In this document: in pieces, positions 48,623-59,830 of the stretch | Layout of the letters: every line of letters starts with the position of its first letter | Numbering within the stretch: position 1 is the first letter of the stretch | Assembly: GCF_905220365.1 (NCBI RefSeq) | Contig: NC_061127.1 | Coordinates: forward strand, 496,001 to 560,000 | Source: Vanessa cardui | Lineage: Eukaryota > Arthropoda > Insecta > Lepidoptera > Nymphalidae | DNA length: 64,000 nucleotides | Direction: 5' to 3' | Notes under the pieces: generated by a model | Told to the model about the DNA's origin: nothing | Databases searched by the model: none | The model's input: only the letters and a program-made list of their open reading frames with translations | Program-made: the position numbers and the translations under genes

Positions 48623-51600
48623 AATAGCAGCCTGTATCCAGCTAATATTTTATTAACTTCCCGCTAACGGTAACTCACAAAACAATCGGTCCAAGCGTTT
48701 AGGAGGAATTCAGTTTTATAAAAAACACGTATATAAATCTTACAATTATGTCGTCCTGACCGATTCCCGTCATGGTGGCTAAACTCAAGGGAGTACAAAA
48801 CTTTTGCGCTATAATGTATTCTGCGTAGTTGACACAGTATATATTAAAATGCAAAAGTAAGTACACAATAATTGCATTATCGTGATGCAACGTATATGCA
48901 AATCTTAACATCGAAAAATGTTCAGGCGTACCAACATTTTACATGTTTTCCAAAATCTTATATACTTATATACTTATATTTGGAATACACACAGAGGTTA
49001 CACAGCTCGATTGAAAACTTAATAACTTTTTACTTGCCCTAAGGTTTGAACCCAAGACTTCGCGGCTTTTCGGCCTAATAACGAGACTAACGGTAACGAG
49101 GTTGTCTTAGACTTAAATATAGAATATATAAATGTCTATGAATGTTGATGTAGGTATACTGTATTCATTTCATTAGTTTAAAACGGTATTTTTTCCGAAT
49201 GAGAATATTATTTATTTATTTTAAAGCAATCAATTTAGTACAAAAAATTTACGTTTATATTAATAAAAGAAAAAATTATATTAATAGCGATGAAGGTAAT
49301 TACTGTACAAAATATTATTAAACGTTTTCCTGATAAATTTTATTTAAATCAAGTTTTGGTGTTTTTGTCACTACTGAGTACATATCTATCTGCAATCTAG
49401 TATGTAATAAAAATAAACTCAATGCATACTAAATTAGATTACAGTAATTTTATGAAATATTTAATTAATTAAAAAACCTTGCACGCGATGATAACTTTTA
49501 GTGAATAGATAAGGTTGCTTGTAAAGTAATTAGCAGGCGCTTTAAAAGTTTTTTTTTATTTCAAATTTAATTTATTTTATGTAAATGAAGAACTGTTACG
49601 GTGATTTAAAAAAAAAACTTTGACATCAATAAGTTTTTTGCAATGAATTCGTTTTCTATTTACAAATGACACGTGAGAATTACTAGATGGTCTTAAAAAT
49701 GATACACGAGCCCAGTTAGCGTTTAAAAAAATCCCTCTGCCTCTGTATGTATCTCCATGTATATCCATCTCCATCCGTTTATGAAAGAGTGGTAAACAAA
49801 AAAGGTTTATACATATATCATTTGTCAACATTTTGTACAAATTGTCTATCCAAAAAAAAATTGTATGCATGTTTACGATACGCTATATCCTCGTATGAAA
49901 CTAAGTACTATTAATTATATGTCTTTTAAAATAAAAATCCGCGTTAGCATGTGTCTGAGACCATATTATCCAGTTAGTTATGAATATTTACTTCGATAGT
50001 GATGTACCTCCAATATTTTTCTTAATTTTGTTTTTTTTTGCTGCTCAAACTTACAACGATTCTGCCTATGTCAATAGTTGTAGAAAAATAAACAATAAGT
50101 GTGATAACATTTGCCGACCGCAAAATACATCTAAATTTAGCATCTACAAATATTTTTCCTCAGCCAGTTCTCTCTACCTGAAAGTCGATTTAAATCGCAT
50201 ATTATTTACGATAAATGGGACAGATATATATCATTGATCAGTCATAAATTAAATTGTAATAGCATTTATATTTCGATAAACTAGTTTTCAAACTGATGCA
50301 TTGCGTGTGCGCGCCTCGATAAAACGATTAATACAATTCTGTATAAGGATTTTTTCAATAGGCAATGTGTCCACGGGTTGACAGGCCATAGTAGGAGCCG
50401 ATTTACACAACCAATAGAAATAGCTCCATATCGCGCCATTCAACGCTATTCGTCGCTATAGATTTTTGCGTCAGTTCAATCCGAGAAAGCAAGTGCATGT
50501 AAATCGACGAATATGATATTACAACTTATTACGTTTGTGTAAACACCATATTTACATAAGAAATAAATACTGATAATTTGGGATAGCGTACTTAATTCGG
50601 ATGTGATCGGTTTTATAACGGTGCTGTGTCGTACTATAATCCTGTATTAAAGTAAGCTTCGATTAATATAATCACCATAATCATCATTATTTGTTAATTC
50701 CGTTTCCATCCTGATTTAAAAGGATAAAATTGAAATTGGTAGCGAATTTAAACATTTGCGATATCATTTTGTATGTTTTAAATCACATTATGGTGTCATT
50801 AAGTAGTTTTAATGTTTTTACATCCTCTGAATGCTTTAAGAATCCTTTATATGATTTGATATCATTGGCATAACCTATGGTAATGGAGCTTTGTATACAT
50901 TGACAATATCAGCGACTATGGAAGGTAATTCCATATTATTTTTGCATTGTGTATGTATGAACCAAACATTTTGGAACCGAGTTCTTCTATGCTGCTTACA
51001 GGACAGTAAACTGGCTTTTTTCCTTACATATCGATTACGATTATTATTATTTAAAAATATTTTTTGTTATTTTAGACGTAATTACAAGGATGGCTTTATA
51101 TGCCTTCCATATCTATTAATATATATAATTTAAAAAAAACATACATCTTTTATTGTAAATACACCTTTATCAAAATATCGTTACGATTTACAACAAAACA
51201 GACGTAACTACTCGAATCATTTTGAAGCTTCATCATTATCACAGCGCTCGTAACGAAGGGTCAGCTAATGGCGATTTCTAAGTGTTCTAGTCGTGTACTC
51301 TTAATGACAGCTATTCAACGTATTCTTTTAAGTCAATTTAACCTGATTTCTTTGATGAAAAACGTGTAGGCCTTAGGCTCTATAAGTCTACATCTAATTT
51401 GGGTTAAAGAAATTCTCTCACGTCCGTTAACTTATATAATTACCTGTGAATAGTGATTACTTTGCATCTTAATTGCTTTTTAAGCTTCGAAAATTGATCA
51501 ACGACCCGCACTATTGAAATATTAAAAAAATCTTTACATACATAAGGGATACATATAGTTATACAAAGTTGAAAATTATATGTTGTTAAAAATCTGAAAC

Positions 51601-52835
51601 TCAGTTTGTCATTTTTTCTAAGATGTTCAAAAATTTTAAAGTACTTATTGTATACATGAACAAAGGCATACTAATCTAATTTTATCGATGGTGATTCTGC
51701 GGGGTTTATAAATAAATATATAGTAAATATGACAATGTACGGTTTTCCGGCGCATGGCATAATTGTTTTTTAAGCTATTTGCGTAATATAAATGCTCAAA
51801 ATCAAATATACTTTATTCCCATACGCTGATAAATGTTTTAGAGTCGTCATTTTACACAATTAATTTAAATTGAAACTTACTTAAGAAAATTCTATTGAGA
51901 AAAACTTAGAGAAAATGAATTGTTCAAATGTGAAATACACATTAACTGGCATCATTAAAATCTTCTTTAAAGATTAATATTGAGATTGAGAATTGAGTTT
52001 GCATCTATCAGACTAAGAATTATATACTTACTCGTCTTCAAAGAAGGGATTAATTGAATTGATATAGTAATACATTAGCTTCTTAGTAGTTTGATGTAAC
52101 ACTAAAACATACGCAAATCAGATTGTTTTATCTCAGACACAGATTATCTTCGACGAATATCTCCGCTACTTGAACGCAGTAATGAAACGGGTTTCGTGTT
52201 ATCACTGGCTATTAAATAGTTCCTTCATTATAATTAATAATTTAATCTGTGTAATATACAACCTTTTTAGGAGAAAAAGATTTATTGGAGAAAGATATAT
52301 ATTTTCTCTTGTACAATTTTCCATTTGAATGTCTGGATAATCTCGAGATTGATTTCTAAACGTATTTAATTAAAAAAACCGATTGGATTAAAATGTTGTA
52401 AATATATTGTTATAGTTGTATTCTTAATTGTAATTTTTCGTTATCATATCATCGCTTATTATTTATTTGAAATATGTTTTAGAACTCAAGAAAAATTTTC
52501 TGTGTATTTTTACGAACAGAAAACAACCTAATGTCAACCCTCCTGTTTAAATTCTCATGCACAGCGCGCTTGTGCTGGCTTCCCGCCATATTTAGGACTC
52601 GTAACGCACTAGGTGCTAATGATTTTTAAGTATGTGCTTCACATAAAAACGACCCATCGTCGTCTCCTGCGATATCACCAGTTAAGATGGCTTTTTCCAC
52701 TCAGCTCAAATCTATCATTAGTCTAATCTAATTTGTTAGGTAACTTGCAATATTTTCCCGATTCGCGATTTAAAAAGCCCTTTTGATTGTTCGTCCATAA
52801 AATTAAGATCAGATTATAATCTGTATTGAGCTTAG
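48623..52835. other. intronic AT-rich DNA
   Basis: Only a possible tRNA-like fragment (49001). A GC-richer patch at 50380-50500 (CCATATCGCGCCATTCAACG, GAAAGCAAGTGCATGTAAAT) may be a single copy of another repeat, but no second copy is here to confirm it. Confidence 0.45.
49001..49115 (-). mobile_element. possible third tRNA-like SINE fragment
   Basis: On the minus strand there is a B-box-like GGGTTCAAACC preceded by AGGCCGAAAAGCCGCGAAG and followed by GGGCAAGTAAAAAGTTATT. A faint relative lies at 53695-53765 (TTGCCTTTAACCCACGACTT). The family is not established here. Confidence 0.35.
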
Positions 52836-53098
52836 ATGGCCCAGTGGTAAGAACGCGTGCATCTTAACCGATGATTGCGGGTTCAAACCCAGGCAAGCAC
52901 CACTATATATATATGTGCTTAATTTGTGTTTATAATTCATCTCGAGCTCAAACATCGTGAAAAAACCTATGTGTCTAATTTCATCGAAATTCTGCCACAT
53001 GTGCATTACACCAACCCGCATTAGAACGGCACGGTGGAATATGTTCCAAATCCTCTCTTTAATGGAAGAGGAGGCCTCAGCCCAGCAGTGGGAAATTT
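52836..53098 (+). mobile_element. tRNA-derived SINE, full length
   Basis: Head GATGGCCCAGTGGTAAGAAC with B box GGGTTCAAACC, a TA run at the head-body junction (CACTATATATATATGTGC), then the body with CACCAACCCGCATTAGAACG and the end CCCAGCAGTGGGAAATTT. It shares the TA-junction form with 5277-5508. Confidence 0.78.
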
Positions 53099-53532
53099 TC
53101 TTTATAATCTGTATCATCTTTTAATATTATGGTTCTGCATTCAAGTAATGAAAGTAATCAGTCTATGCAAGAACTACTACGAAGATAACGCTTAACGCTT
53201 AACATTGTTCTGTTGGTTCCAATTATAATAATAAAACAAATTATATAATTAAAAATAAAAGTTTTTAAAACGAAATAAGTTACGTAACTAAAATTCATTC
53301 TCTTTCCATAATTACCATTCTCAGCCTTGATTAAGGGCGTTTTATTCAGTGTTCCATACTACCGGTCGCCGTTGTCTGGAAATTCCTGGAATTTCTAATA
53401 AAAACAAAGAACGTTAATGGCTTTCTGTAATAGAAAAATGACGCTCGCTTCGAAAACAAGAGGCGACGACATTGAGATATCAAAACATAGTTCATTTATA
53501 ATTCTCTTTTCCAAAACACATCATTGGTTCAT

Positions 53533-53660
53533 TGAAATTCTGCCACATGTGCATTCAACCAACCCGCATTGGAACAGCGTGGTGGAATAAGTTCCAAACC
53601 CTCTCCTTAATGGGAGAGGAGGCCTTATCCCAGCAGTGGGAAATTTACAGGCTGTTACTT
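53533..53660 (+). mobile_element. tRNA-derived SINE, 3' half
   Basis: TTGAAATTCTGCCACATGTG, AACCCGCATTGGAACAGCG, GGGAGAGGAGGCC, CCCAGCAGTGGGAAATTTAC, then a short TTACTTTACTTTACTTT tail. Confidence 0.72.
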
Positions 53661-53954
53661 TACTTTACTTTCATAATACCTACGATATTTTTGTGTCAAA
53701 ACCTAGTAACTCTTTATTTGCCTTTAACCCACGACTTCAGTTCCCGCAACGAAACATTATATTAACCTTAGTCAAATTTAGACTTCTCATATTATCTCAC
53801 ATCTTAATTTGATTAATAGTTATATTGCATGTAATACGTTAGATTATATATCTTTATCTATGTGAAATAAACCCGTTAGGAAGTTTGCAATTAAAATGCG
53901 TTCCTTTTAAGGGTATACGGTTAGCATGTAATTTGATTAATGAAAATGATTGAC

Positions 53955-54070
53955 TACTGATTTTCTTGCTGGTTCTTCTCGGTAGAATCTATATTCCGAA
54001 CCGGTAGCTTTCCACGTAACTCATCTTGTTAAATGATGACTACAAATGTTTTCGTTAGAACCTACTCGAA
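53955..54070 (+). mobile_element. LINE 3' end, CR1/Jockey-like tail family
   Basis: CTGGTTCTTCTCGGTAGAAT, ATTCCGAACCGGTAGCTTTC, TTGTTAAATGATGAC. It is close to the copy 400 bp downstream. Confidence 0.5.
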
Positions 54071-54399
54071 TACGTTTATTATTTTTATTTCAAATGAAAC
54101 TGATTATATTCCTAGAATTATTTTATCTCTCTGTTCCAATAATGAATTGATTATTTTATGAATGTTGCTTTTAAGAACCTGCTTTAACGAGAGTATTTCT
54201 GTTTCCACAGACATTTTTAACTTTGCCGTTTCATAAATTTAAATCATTTGTAAAAAATACATTGGTGAAGAAGGCGTATTATTCAATACAAGATTATACA
54301 GACGGTAAAAGAGCGTGGAATTAATACTTCGTTGACTTCGAGGCAGGAATATAATTGTAATTAACTAACTTCACTCTTTTTGTTAATGTTAAAAAAGAG

Positions 54400-54545
54400 T
54401 AACTACTGAATTTCTTTCCGGTTCTTCTCGGTAGAATCTATTTTCCGAATCGGTAGCTTCACTTAATATAAAAAAAGTTGTTAAATGACGATTCAAAAGT
54501 ACTTGTAAAAACCTTCTTGAATAAAGTAAGTATATTTTGATTTTT
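54400..54545 (+). mobile_element. LINE 3' end, CR1/Jockey-like tail family
   Basis: CCGGTTCTTCTCGGTAGAAT, TTTCCGAATCGGTAGCTTCA, TTAAATGACGATTCAAAAGT, TTGAATAAAGTAAGTATATT. It is the best copy of the family here. Confidence 0.55.
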
Positions 54546-55069
54546 TACAAAATTCTTGGTATGTAAAACATATGTTATATTCAATATGTGTATATTCTAT
54601 CTCAATATGTTTCTAAATCTTACGATAGATAGATAAAACGATTCATAGTCGAAGTTTTTATGTGTTCACAAAGAAAGGCCGCGTCGTAGAAAGACGTTGA
54701 ATTTGCATATGCTTGCGATTCTCAATTACGGAGGTTTGCTGGTCTTGTGTTTTGACAAACACAAATATTTTATGGATGCGCGATTCCGTTTGATAAAGCT
54801 GGCTGCGTACTGAGCGTGGAAGTCATTTGATTTTTGTTTAAATTTTGATAACAAGGCAATATTTTAGGTATTTGTTCTTTTATACAAATTATCTATAGTC
54901 GACTTTATTGTATTTATTAAAATCTCCCAATGAAATATTATTACGATACTTAAAAGAGTTTTTCTAAAATTATGAGACACTAAGCCATAGCTCTGGCTCA
55001 CTGAGTAACTGATAACAGATTAAAAAATATGAATCAATTCCCATGTCACCAAATATGGTATTACCTAAT

Positions 55070-55201
55070 GTCACTTGTTACACTGGCTTACATTTAACCT
55101 GGAACACATTAATGCAAAATATTGCTGCTTGGTGGTAGAATATTTGATAAATGATTGATAACTGACCAGACGGGCTTGCATAGAGCTCTACCATCAAGTA
55201 C
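55070..55201 (+). mobile_element. promoterless repeat, 3' half
   Basis: GTTACACTGGCTTACATTTA, TGGTGGTAGAATATTTGAT and CCAGACGGGCTTGCATAGAG match the second half of the 60860 form. Confidence 0.55.
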
Positions 55202-56359
55202 TTAGATTACATTACAAAGGAGCCAATTACAATTTTTTTGTTTCAATCGAAAGCTCGGTGAGCCAGCAGCTTTATTAACATAACTTCATAGAGTATGCTA
55301 ATTACTCCAAAGACACGACAACGGCTTTACAACGAGGACGCAACTTACCTCGACTGTTTGATTTCTCGAGAGCCTTTTCTCAGAGATCTCTGTAAACAAC
55401 TTCAATATATAGTCAATGGCGAGTATATACCATAAAAGATTTTATGACTCTGCAAATAGAGGCTATTATACGATGAAACGTGTCCAGTGATGACCTATTG
55501 TTCCTCTTTTGAAATGAAAATAATTATTTACATGTTTTGAAATCTCGGCAAACCTAATAATAGAATATGTTTTTCACACAATGTTAATATAACTCTGAAT
55601 CAAAATGACTTGAAAAACATTTACTAAAGTAATGTGTTATACTTGTCAAAGCAAATTAAAGGAAACTAAACACGAGGTATTTTATACAGCCAATATAGAG
55701 CTCTATGGTGTACCTACTTCTCGACTCTATCATTCATTCCTCTCGATAATAGCTTGTTATTATACTGTCACCGAATTTCTTACAAAGTTACAAGTTATGA
55801 TGAGTGTTGTCAAATTAAAATCGACTTCCTAAATTTTATATCGTGACATTGTTGCTATATACAAGCAGCCAAAAAGAACAAATGTGTCTCAAAAATATTT
55901 TTTTACAATGAAATTTATATGAGAATCAATAAAATTTTTACGCTTTATTATGCATAGATACCAATAGTGTAGTGCTTTCACTGCTAAACTCATTTGATTT
56001 TGATGAAATTTTTTTGTATTATTGAGTACAAAAAATATCTATCAAGTCGATCAGCCTGATCAACTCCTAGCACGCGAGATGTTGCGGGCTACAAATAGCC
56101 AACGTCTTATCAATATCTTTAATATAAAATTAATATATTTGTAAAAAAATGTTCCTTATAATAATAATAATATTTCTTTTAACGTAATGTTTAAACAAAG
56201 TTGAAAATATCTAACGTTCCATATAAGAACGACTGTGTAAGACATTCGTTTTGTTTCAGAAAGGATGTCCTTAATATTGATTACCTGAACTTGGCTGACA
56301 CGCTACCGCGTGTCTAGATTAAATACAAGCCCACTGATTTGTAAATTCGATTGTTTCAG
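55202..56359. other. 3' end of the intron
   Basis: AT-rich, ending in the acceptor TTGTTTCAG at 56351-56359. A second pyrimidine-rich AG (TTTTGTTTCAG at about 56250-56260) is a weaker alternative; an exon from there would meet stop codons before reaching the coding frame. Confidence 0.5.
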
Positions 56360-56939
56360 ATGTGCAGCACTGCTACTCGCGGTAGTAGCAACATGCGCCA
56401 TGCCCGCATCGCAAGATGACAACCTAACCTTAGACAGAAAGGAGCCCACCACTCACGAACTCCTCAGCTCGCTCGGCCTCAAGAAGCTCAGGATACCAGC
56501 TGCTCATCACAGGAAACGTCTCGCTGAGCAGGGGAGACGCCACGCGACCGGCGATTCAAGAATGTACGTGATCAAATTACCGCCGAACACGAGCTATTAC
56601 ACGCACGCTGACCCCGCTCCGGCTGCGGCTCGAACCTTACCCCTCCAAATGACAAGCAACGGGAAACCAGCGAGGGTCTACCACTGGAACCTGCCAGTGC
56701 TACACAAACTCACAAAGAACCGTCCACAAGCTAGGTTTGACGACGACGTTGTTAACGTCGAAAGCACGCCGACTTGGCCGAAAATCAATCACCCCAACTC
56801 GATCGACGCGTTGGCTTACTACGTTCCATCGAAAAAGTCATCGTTCAGGAAATACTTCTCTGGCAACGGGAAGCCGAAGTCATTCTACGTGATCGACAAG
56901 AACAAGAATTCCGCGGAGTACCACAGACTACTTCCCTAA
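56360..56939 (+). CDS. last coding exon of an unrecognised secreted protein (residues 6-198)
   Basis: The exon starts after TTGTTTCAG. The upstream extension of the same frame has no ATG, only GTG at 56310, so a spliced 5' part is needed. The first base completes Arg6, and 192 codons follow to TAA at 56937-56939. Joined to the exon at 1180, the protein has 198 residues. A signal peptide covers about 1-19 (hydrophobic core CAALLLAVVATCA, cleavage likely after Ala19), so the product should be secreted. N-glycosylation sequons are NLT at 27 and NTS at 82. Basic sites lie at Arg57-Lys58-Arg59 and Gly64-Arg65-Arg66, possible convertase sites. The C-terminal two thirds repeats a Tyr-centred motif: MYVIKLPPN (74-82), NGKPARVYHW (106-115), AYYVP (158-162) and NGKPKSFYVI (175-184). 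Exon GC content is clearly above its surroundings. No cysteines remain after the signal peptide. I do not recognise the family; an extracellular-matrix or cuticle-associated role, or a processed precursor, are guesses. Confidence 0.75.
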
Positions 56940-58040
56940 TTCTATTATTTAAATACTCTACAATCTACATTAATTAGACTGATGTTATTGTATTAATTTT
57001 ATTTTTAAGGAACACGTAATAATTGAGGCTTACGTTTTATCGCGATTACGCTAAAGTAATACAATAACATGTCTATGTAATGAAAATCAAACTATGGCAT
57101 GTTATTAATTCTATAGCCGACCGAACATATCTAAAACACGTCAGGTTTATATTATCATGAGAAAAATCTAAAATGATAAGATTTATGATAACGGACCGCT
57201 ATATTTGTTTTACCCTAATTCCGTTGACAGTTACGTCGTTTGAATTAATTATGAACAAATAAAAATGAGAAACTTTTGCATTGTAAAAGTGACTCAAATT
57301 TTATATAAATTGTTATAAAATCTAAACAAAAGCGCATTTTTAAACCATTTAATGTTGTATTATCTCATGAAAGTACATTTTTATGTCGTTGTAATAATAC
57401 CTATAGTTAAACTAATGTTTGGAAGGCAATAAATCAATAAACAGCAGGGCTCTACTTTTAATACTATATGTTACACCGATCACATATATTTGGAGTGTAT
57501 ACTCCTGTAAATAAACGCTTTATGCTTAGGATGTAAAAATAAGTAATCGATAGGTGCTTAGGTATATTATTAAGACTGCGTCACGAATTTAAATTATTAC
57601 GTAGTATTAAGAATACGATGCCACAAATAGGTTATGTCCTACACTCTAATTATTCCATAGCAGAGGCAAACTAAGCTATTTTTTTTCTACAATATCATTA
57701 TATTTGTCTAAGGTCTAAGTAACTATGCCATTTTATTAATTGATCAAATTTGGTAAGAGTTTTAGAAACATAAATGTCTCTGTTTGGAAAGCCGAGGCTC
57801 TGAAATGCATTTAATATATAGTGCATAAATTATGTTTTTTTAATAATTTTTTTAATGCTCTAAGATCTGATTTATACCAGATTTATTTTATTTTTGGCCA
57901 ATATAATTTATAGTAAATTATTGTAATTAATCAATAGTCATATAATCGTATTGTATTAAATGTAGTTTTTTTGTAATACGTTTAACCTTTAAAGTAAGTA
58001 TGTCTTGTACAACATACAAATAAATACATAAAGAAATTCT
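56940..58040 (+). other. probable 3' UTR of the secreted-protein gene
   Basis: AT-rich DNA follows the stop codon with no further coding signal. AATAAA hexamers occur at 57258, 57428, 57436, 57510 and 58019. The UTR could end after any of them, so its length (0.3 to 1.1 kb) is uncertain. Confidence 0.45.
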
Positions 58041-58045
58041 CGTGT
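58019..58045 (+). terminator. best candidate polyadenylation signal
   Basis: AATAAA at 58019-58024 is followed about 15 bases later by a GU/U-rich stretch (CGTGTTTTTATTTTA, from 58031), the usual cleavage-site arrangement. The overlapping pair at 57428 and 57436 is the main alternative. Confidence 0.4.
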
Positions 58046-58204
58046 TTTTATTTTACTTCTATAAACGCCATCTTGTGGTAGATATATGAACCAAGCGCAT
58101 GTAGAAAAGCGCATTCAATAGGTTCCAAAGTATGCAATAGATGTCGCTTCTTTACAGTTCCTGTTTTATCGACAGAAAATTTCAGACATGCGCGGCGGGC
58201 TGCG

Positions 58205-58273
58205 CGATTTATAAAAATCGTATCAAATGTTGGCGGACATAAATCTATAATCGTAGTCTCGACTCGAGTAAAA
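58205..58273 (+). promoter_or_regulatory. candidate promoter and 5' UTR of the second gene
   Basis: TATAAAAA at 58210-58217 lies 57 bases before the ATG at 58274. The DNA just upstream (58180-58210) is unusually CpG-rich for the window (GCGCGGCGGGCTGCGCG). TTGGCGGA at 58230-58237 resembles an E2F-type site, a weak observation. No TCAGT initiator is visible at the expected distance. Confidence 0.35.
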
Positions 58274-58458
58274 ATGTCAACCGGCATGATAACTGGTGCG
58301 AAAAATATGTTAGAAAATACCGAGTTGAATAATAATAGTAACAATGCAACAATGCAGAGTGATCAAACAATTACTTTTAGTGATAAAATTAAGAAACGTG
58401 AAGTTAACGAGAAAAATGAGACCCTTATTAAAGTTAAAAGTGTGATCCCTCGACAAAG
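58274..58458 (+). CDS. first coding exon of a second gene, product unrecognised
   Basis: The ATG has a good context (AAAAATGTC) and opens 61 codons plus two bases. The frame stays open up to AAAG/GTGGGT, a consensus donor at 58458/58459. The encoded N-terminus is hydrophilic: it begins MSTGMITGAKNMLENTE, continues through an Asn-rich stretch (about residues 19-24) and a Lys/Glu-rich stretch (38-50), and ends IKVKSVIPRQ. There is no signal peptide, so a cytoplasmic or nuclear protein is likely. Such low-complexity N-termini are common in regulatory proteins, and I cannot name this one. The exon lies about 230 bp after the preceding gene's presumed poly(A) site on the same strand. I could not pick out downstream exons in 58.5-64.0 kb, so the gene probably continues beyond the window or uses short exons. 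Confidence 0.55.
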
Positions 58459-59094
58459 GTGGGTTTATTGTTACACATATTAATACACCAACCATTTAGA
58501 ACTAGCTATGTTAAACTAAAATATTTATTATTCATTTTCCAATACAAAATATTGTATTGCGCTATAAAAATGTACATGTGTATTAATTATTAAAACGAGC
58601 GTCTGCTTTTCTGTCCTAGTTTTCAAAGTATAATTAACTGAGCGTTATTCTAAAAATATCAAAACTGTAATGTATTCATAGCGTAAACGTTTTAATAAGC
58701 AAACATTACATGGATATACCACATAATACTTTCCCGCCAAAAATATCCGACAAGAATTTTAATCCGTTACCGATTAAATTGATATTATTTTGAGTTTACC
58801 TTTAAAAATCTATATATAATTAGATATTCATTCTAAATGTGTGTCATAGCATCCTTATCTTATCGATACAATTTTTTTAAGAAAATACGATAAAGTTTGT
58901 AATCAAACTTCAGTATAACTATATTATTTACATTCGATAAATAATCAGAGAGATCACTAATATTTTACAAAAAAAGGGTAAATTAATAAAATTGAAATAA
59001 TAAATATTATTAATTTTTAAAAAAATTAAAAAGTATTTTAAGTTTTGGCTTCAAAACCAACTCAAAAGCAACCGTTGGAGTCATAATATATTTT

Positions 59095-59168
59095 TAAAAA
59101 GAAATATATATATATATATATATATATAGATATATATATATATATAGATATATATATATTTCTTTTTA
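59095..59168. repeat. palindromic TA microsatellite
   Basis: A TA tract interrupted by two AGATA units, bracketed by TAAAAAGAAATATA and its reverse complement, so the whole 74 bp is self-complementary. Confidence 0.75.
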
Positions 59169-59553
59169 TATATATTCTTGCCCTCGTAATTGTATTATCA
59201 ACATACGGAATGTACCGGCTATGCTAAAATATTGTTAAACTAACTTCTAACCACGGCTACTACATACACACTTTCAAGCTCCATTATCATAAATAGTATT
59301 AAAATTTTAAATTATCTATAAAATAACCTTATTTTCCAAAAATGACATCATTTATCGTTTATCTTTACTTTACTTTAGAAATGATTGATTCCCAATACAA
59401 ATTTCCACTCCCCTTTTCATACCTTTTAGGAAAGATTACCGCGATGAAAACTAACCTATGTCCTTTCCTCGATCTTGAACATAAATCTAAATTAGATTCA
59501 ATTCAGAGTCAAAATTAACTCTGTTATGATTCTGTTGTTTAAATTTATAATAT

Positions 59554-59830
59554 TACTAGCTACCCGACCCCGCTTCGCACGGTGCAATGATGATACTAAA
59601 TAAACTACAGAATTTGTTTATTTACGACATCTCATAGAAACTAAAAACTAAACTTGTAAAATTATCAGTGTTTCTTTACTATTTTGTTCACGTATTATAT
59701 ACAAAAACCTTCCTCCCGAATCACTCCACCTGTTAAACCAAAAACCATCAAAATCCGTTGCGTTATTTTAAAGATCTAAGCGTACATAGGGAAACAGCGG
59801 TAAGCAACTTTGTTTTATACTATGTAATGA
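59554..59830 (+). mobile_element. RTE-like LINE tail
   Basis: Same family. TACTAGCTACCCGACCCCGC at the start, TTTTATACTATGTAATGA at the end, with a short local duplication (AAACTAAAAACTAAACTT). Confidence 0.75.

Larger units (their letters stand above)
1197..56359 (+). other. intron of about 55 kb in the secreted-protein gene
   Basis: The donor is AAG/GTTAGT at 1196/1197. The acceptor is TTGTTTCAG ending at 56359, preceded by a T-rich tract. The intron is a mosaic of mobile elements and AT-rich DNA. I found no convincing internal coding exon, though very short exons would escape inspection. Length and boundaries depend on the pairing of the two exons being right. Confidence 0.5.

Noticed and set aside
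49980..50237. 85-codon frame with a hydrophobic start, as a small secreted protein
   Set aside because: The N-terminus looks signal-peptide-like (FFLILFFFAAQTY), but AT-rich DNA often gives Phe/Leu/Ile runs, and there is no promoter, poly(A) or splice context.
56310..56359. Upstream extension of the last exon as the protein N-terminus
   Set aside because: It would start with GTG, not ATG, and the bases directly before 56360 form a clear splice acceptor; the spliced version gives a proper signal peptide.
58048..58344. 98-codon minus-strand frame
   Set aside because: It overlaps the promoter and first exon of the second gene on the opposite strand and has no supporting signal.
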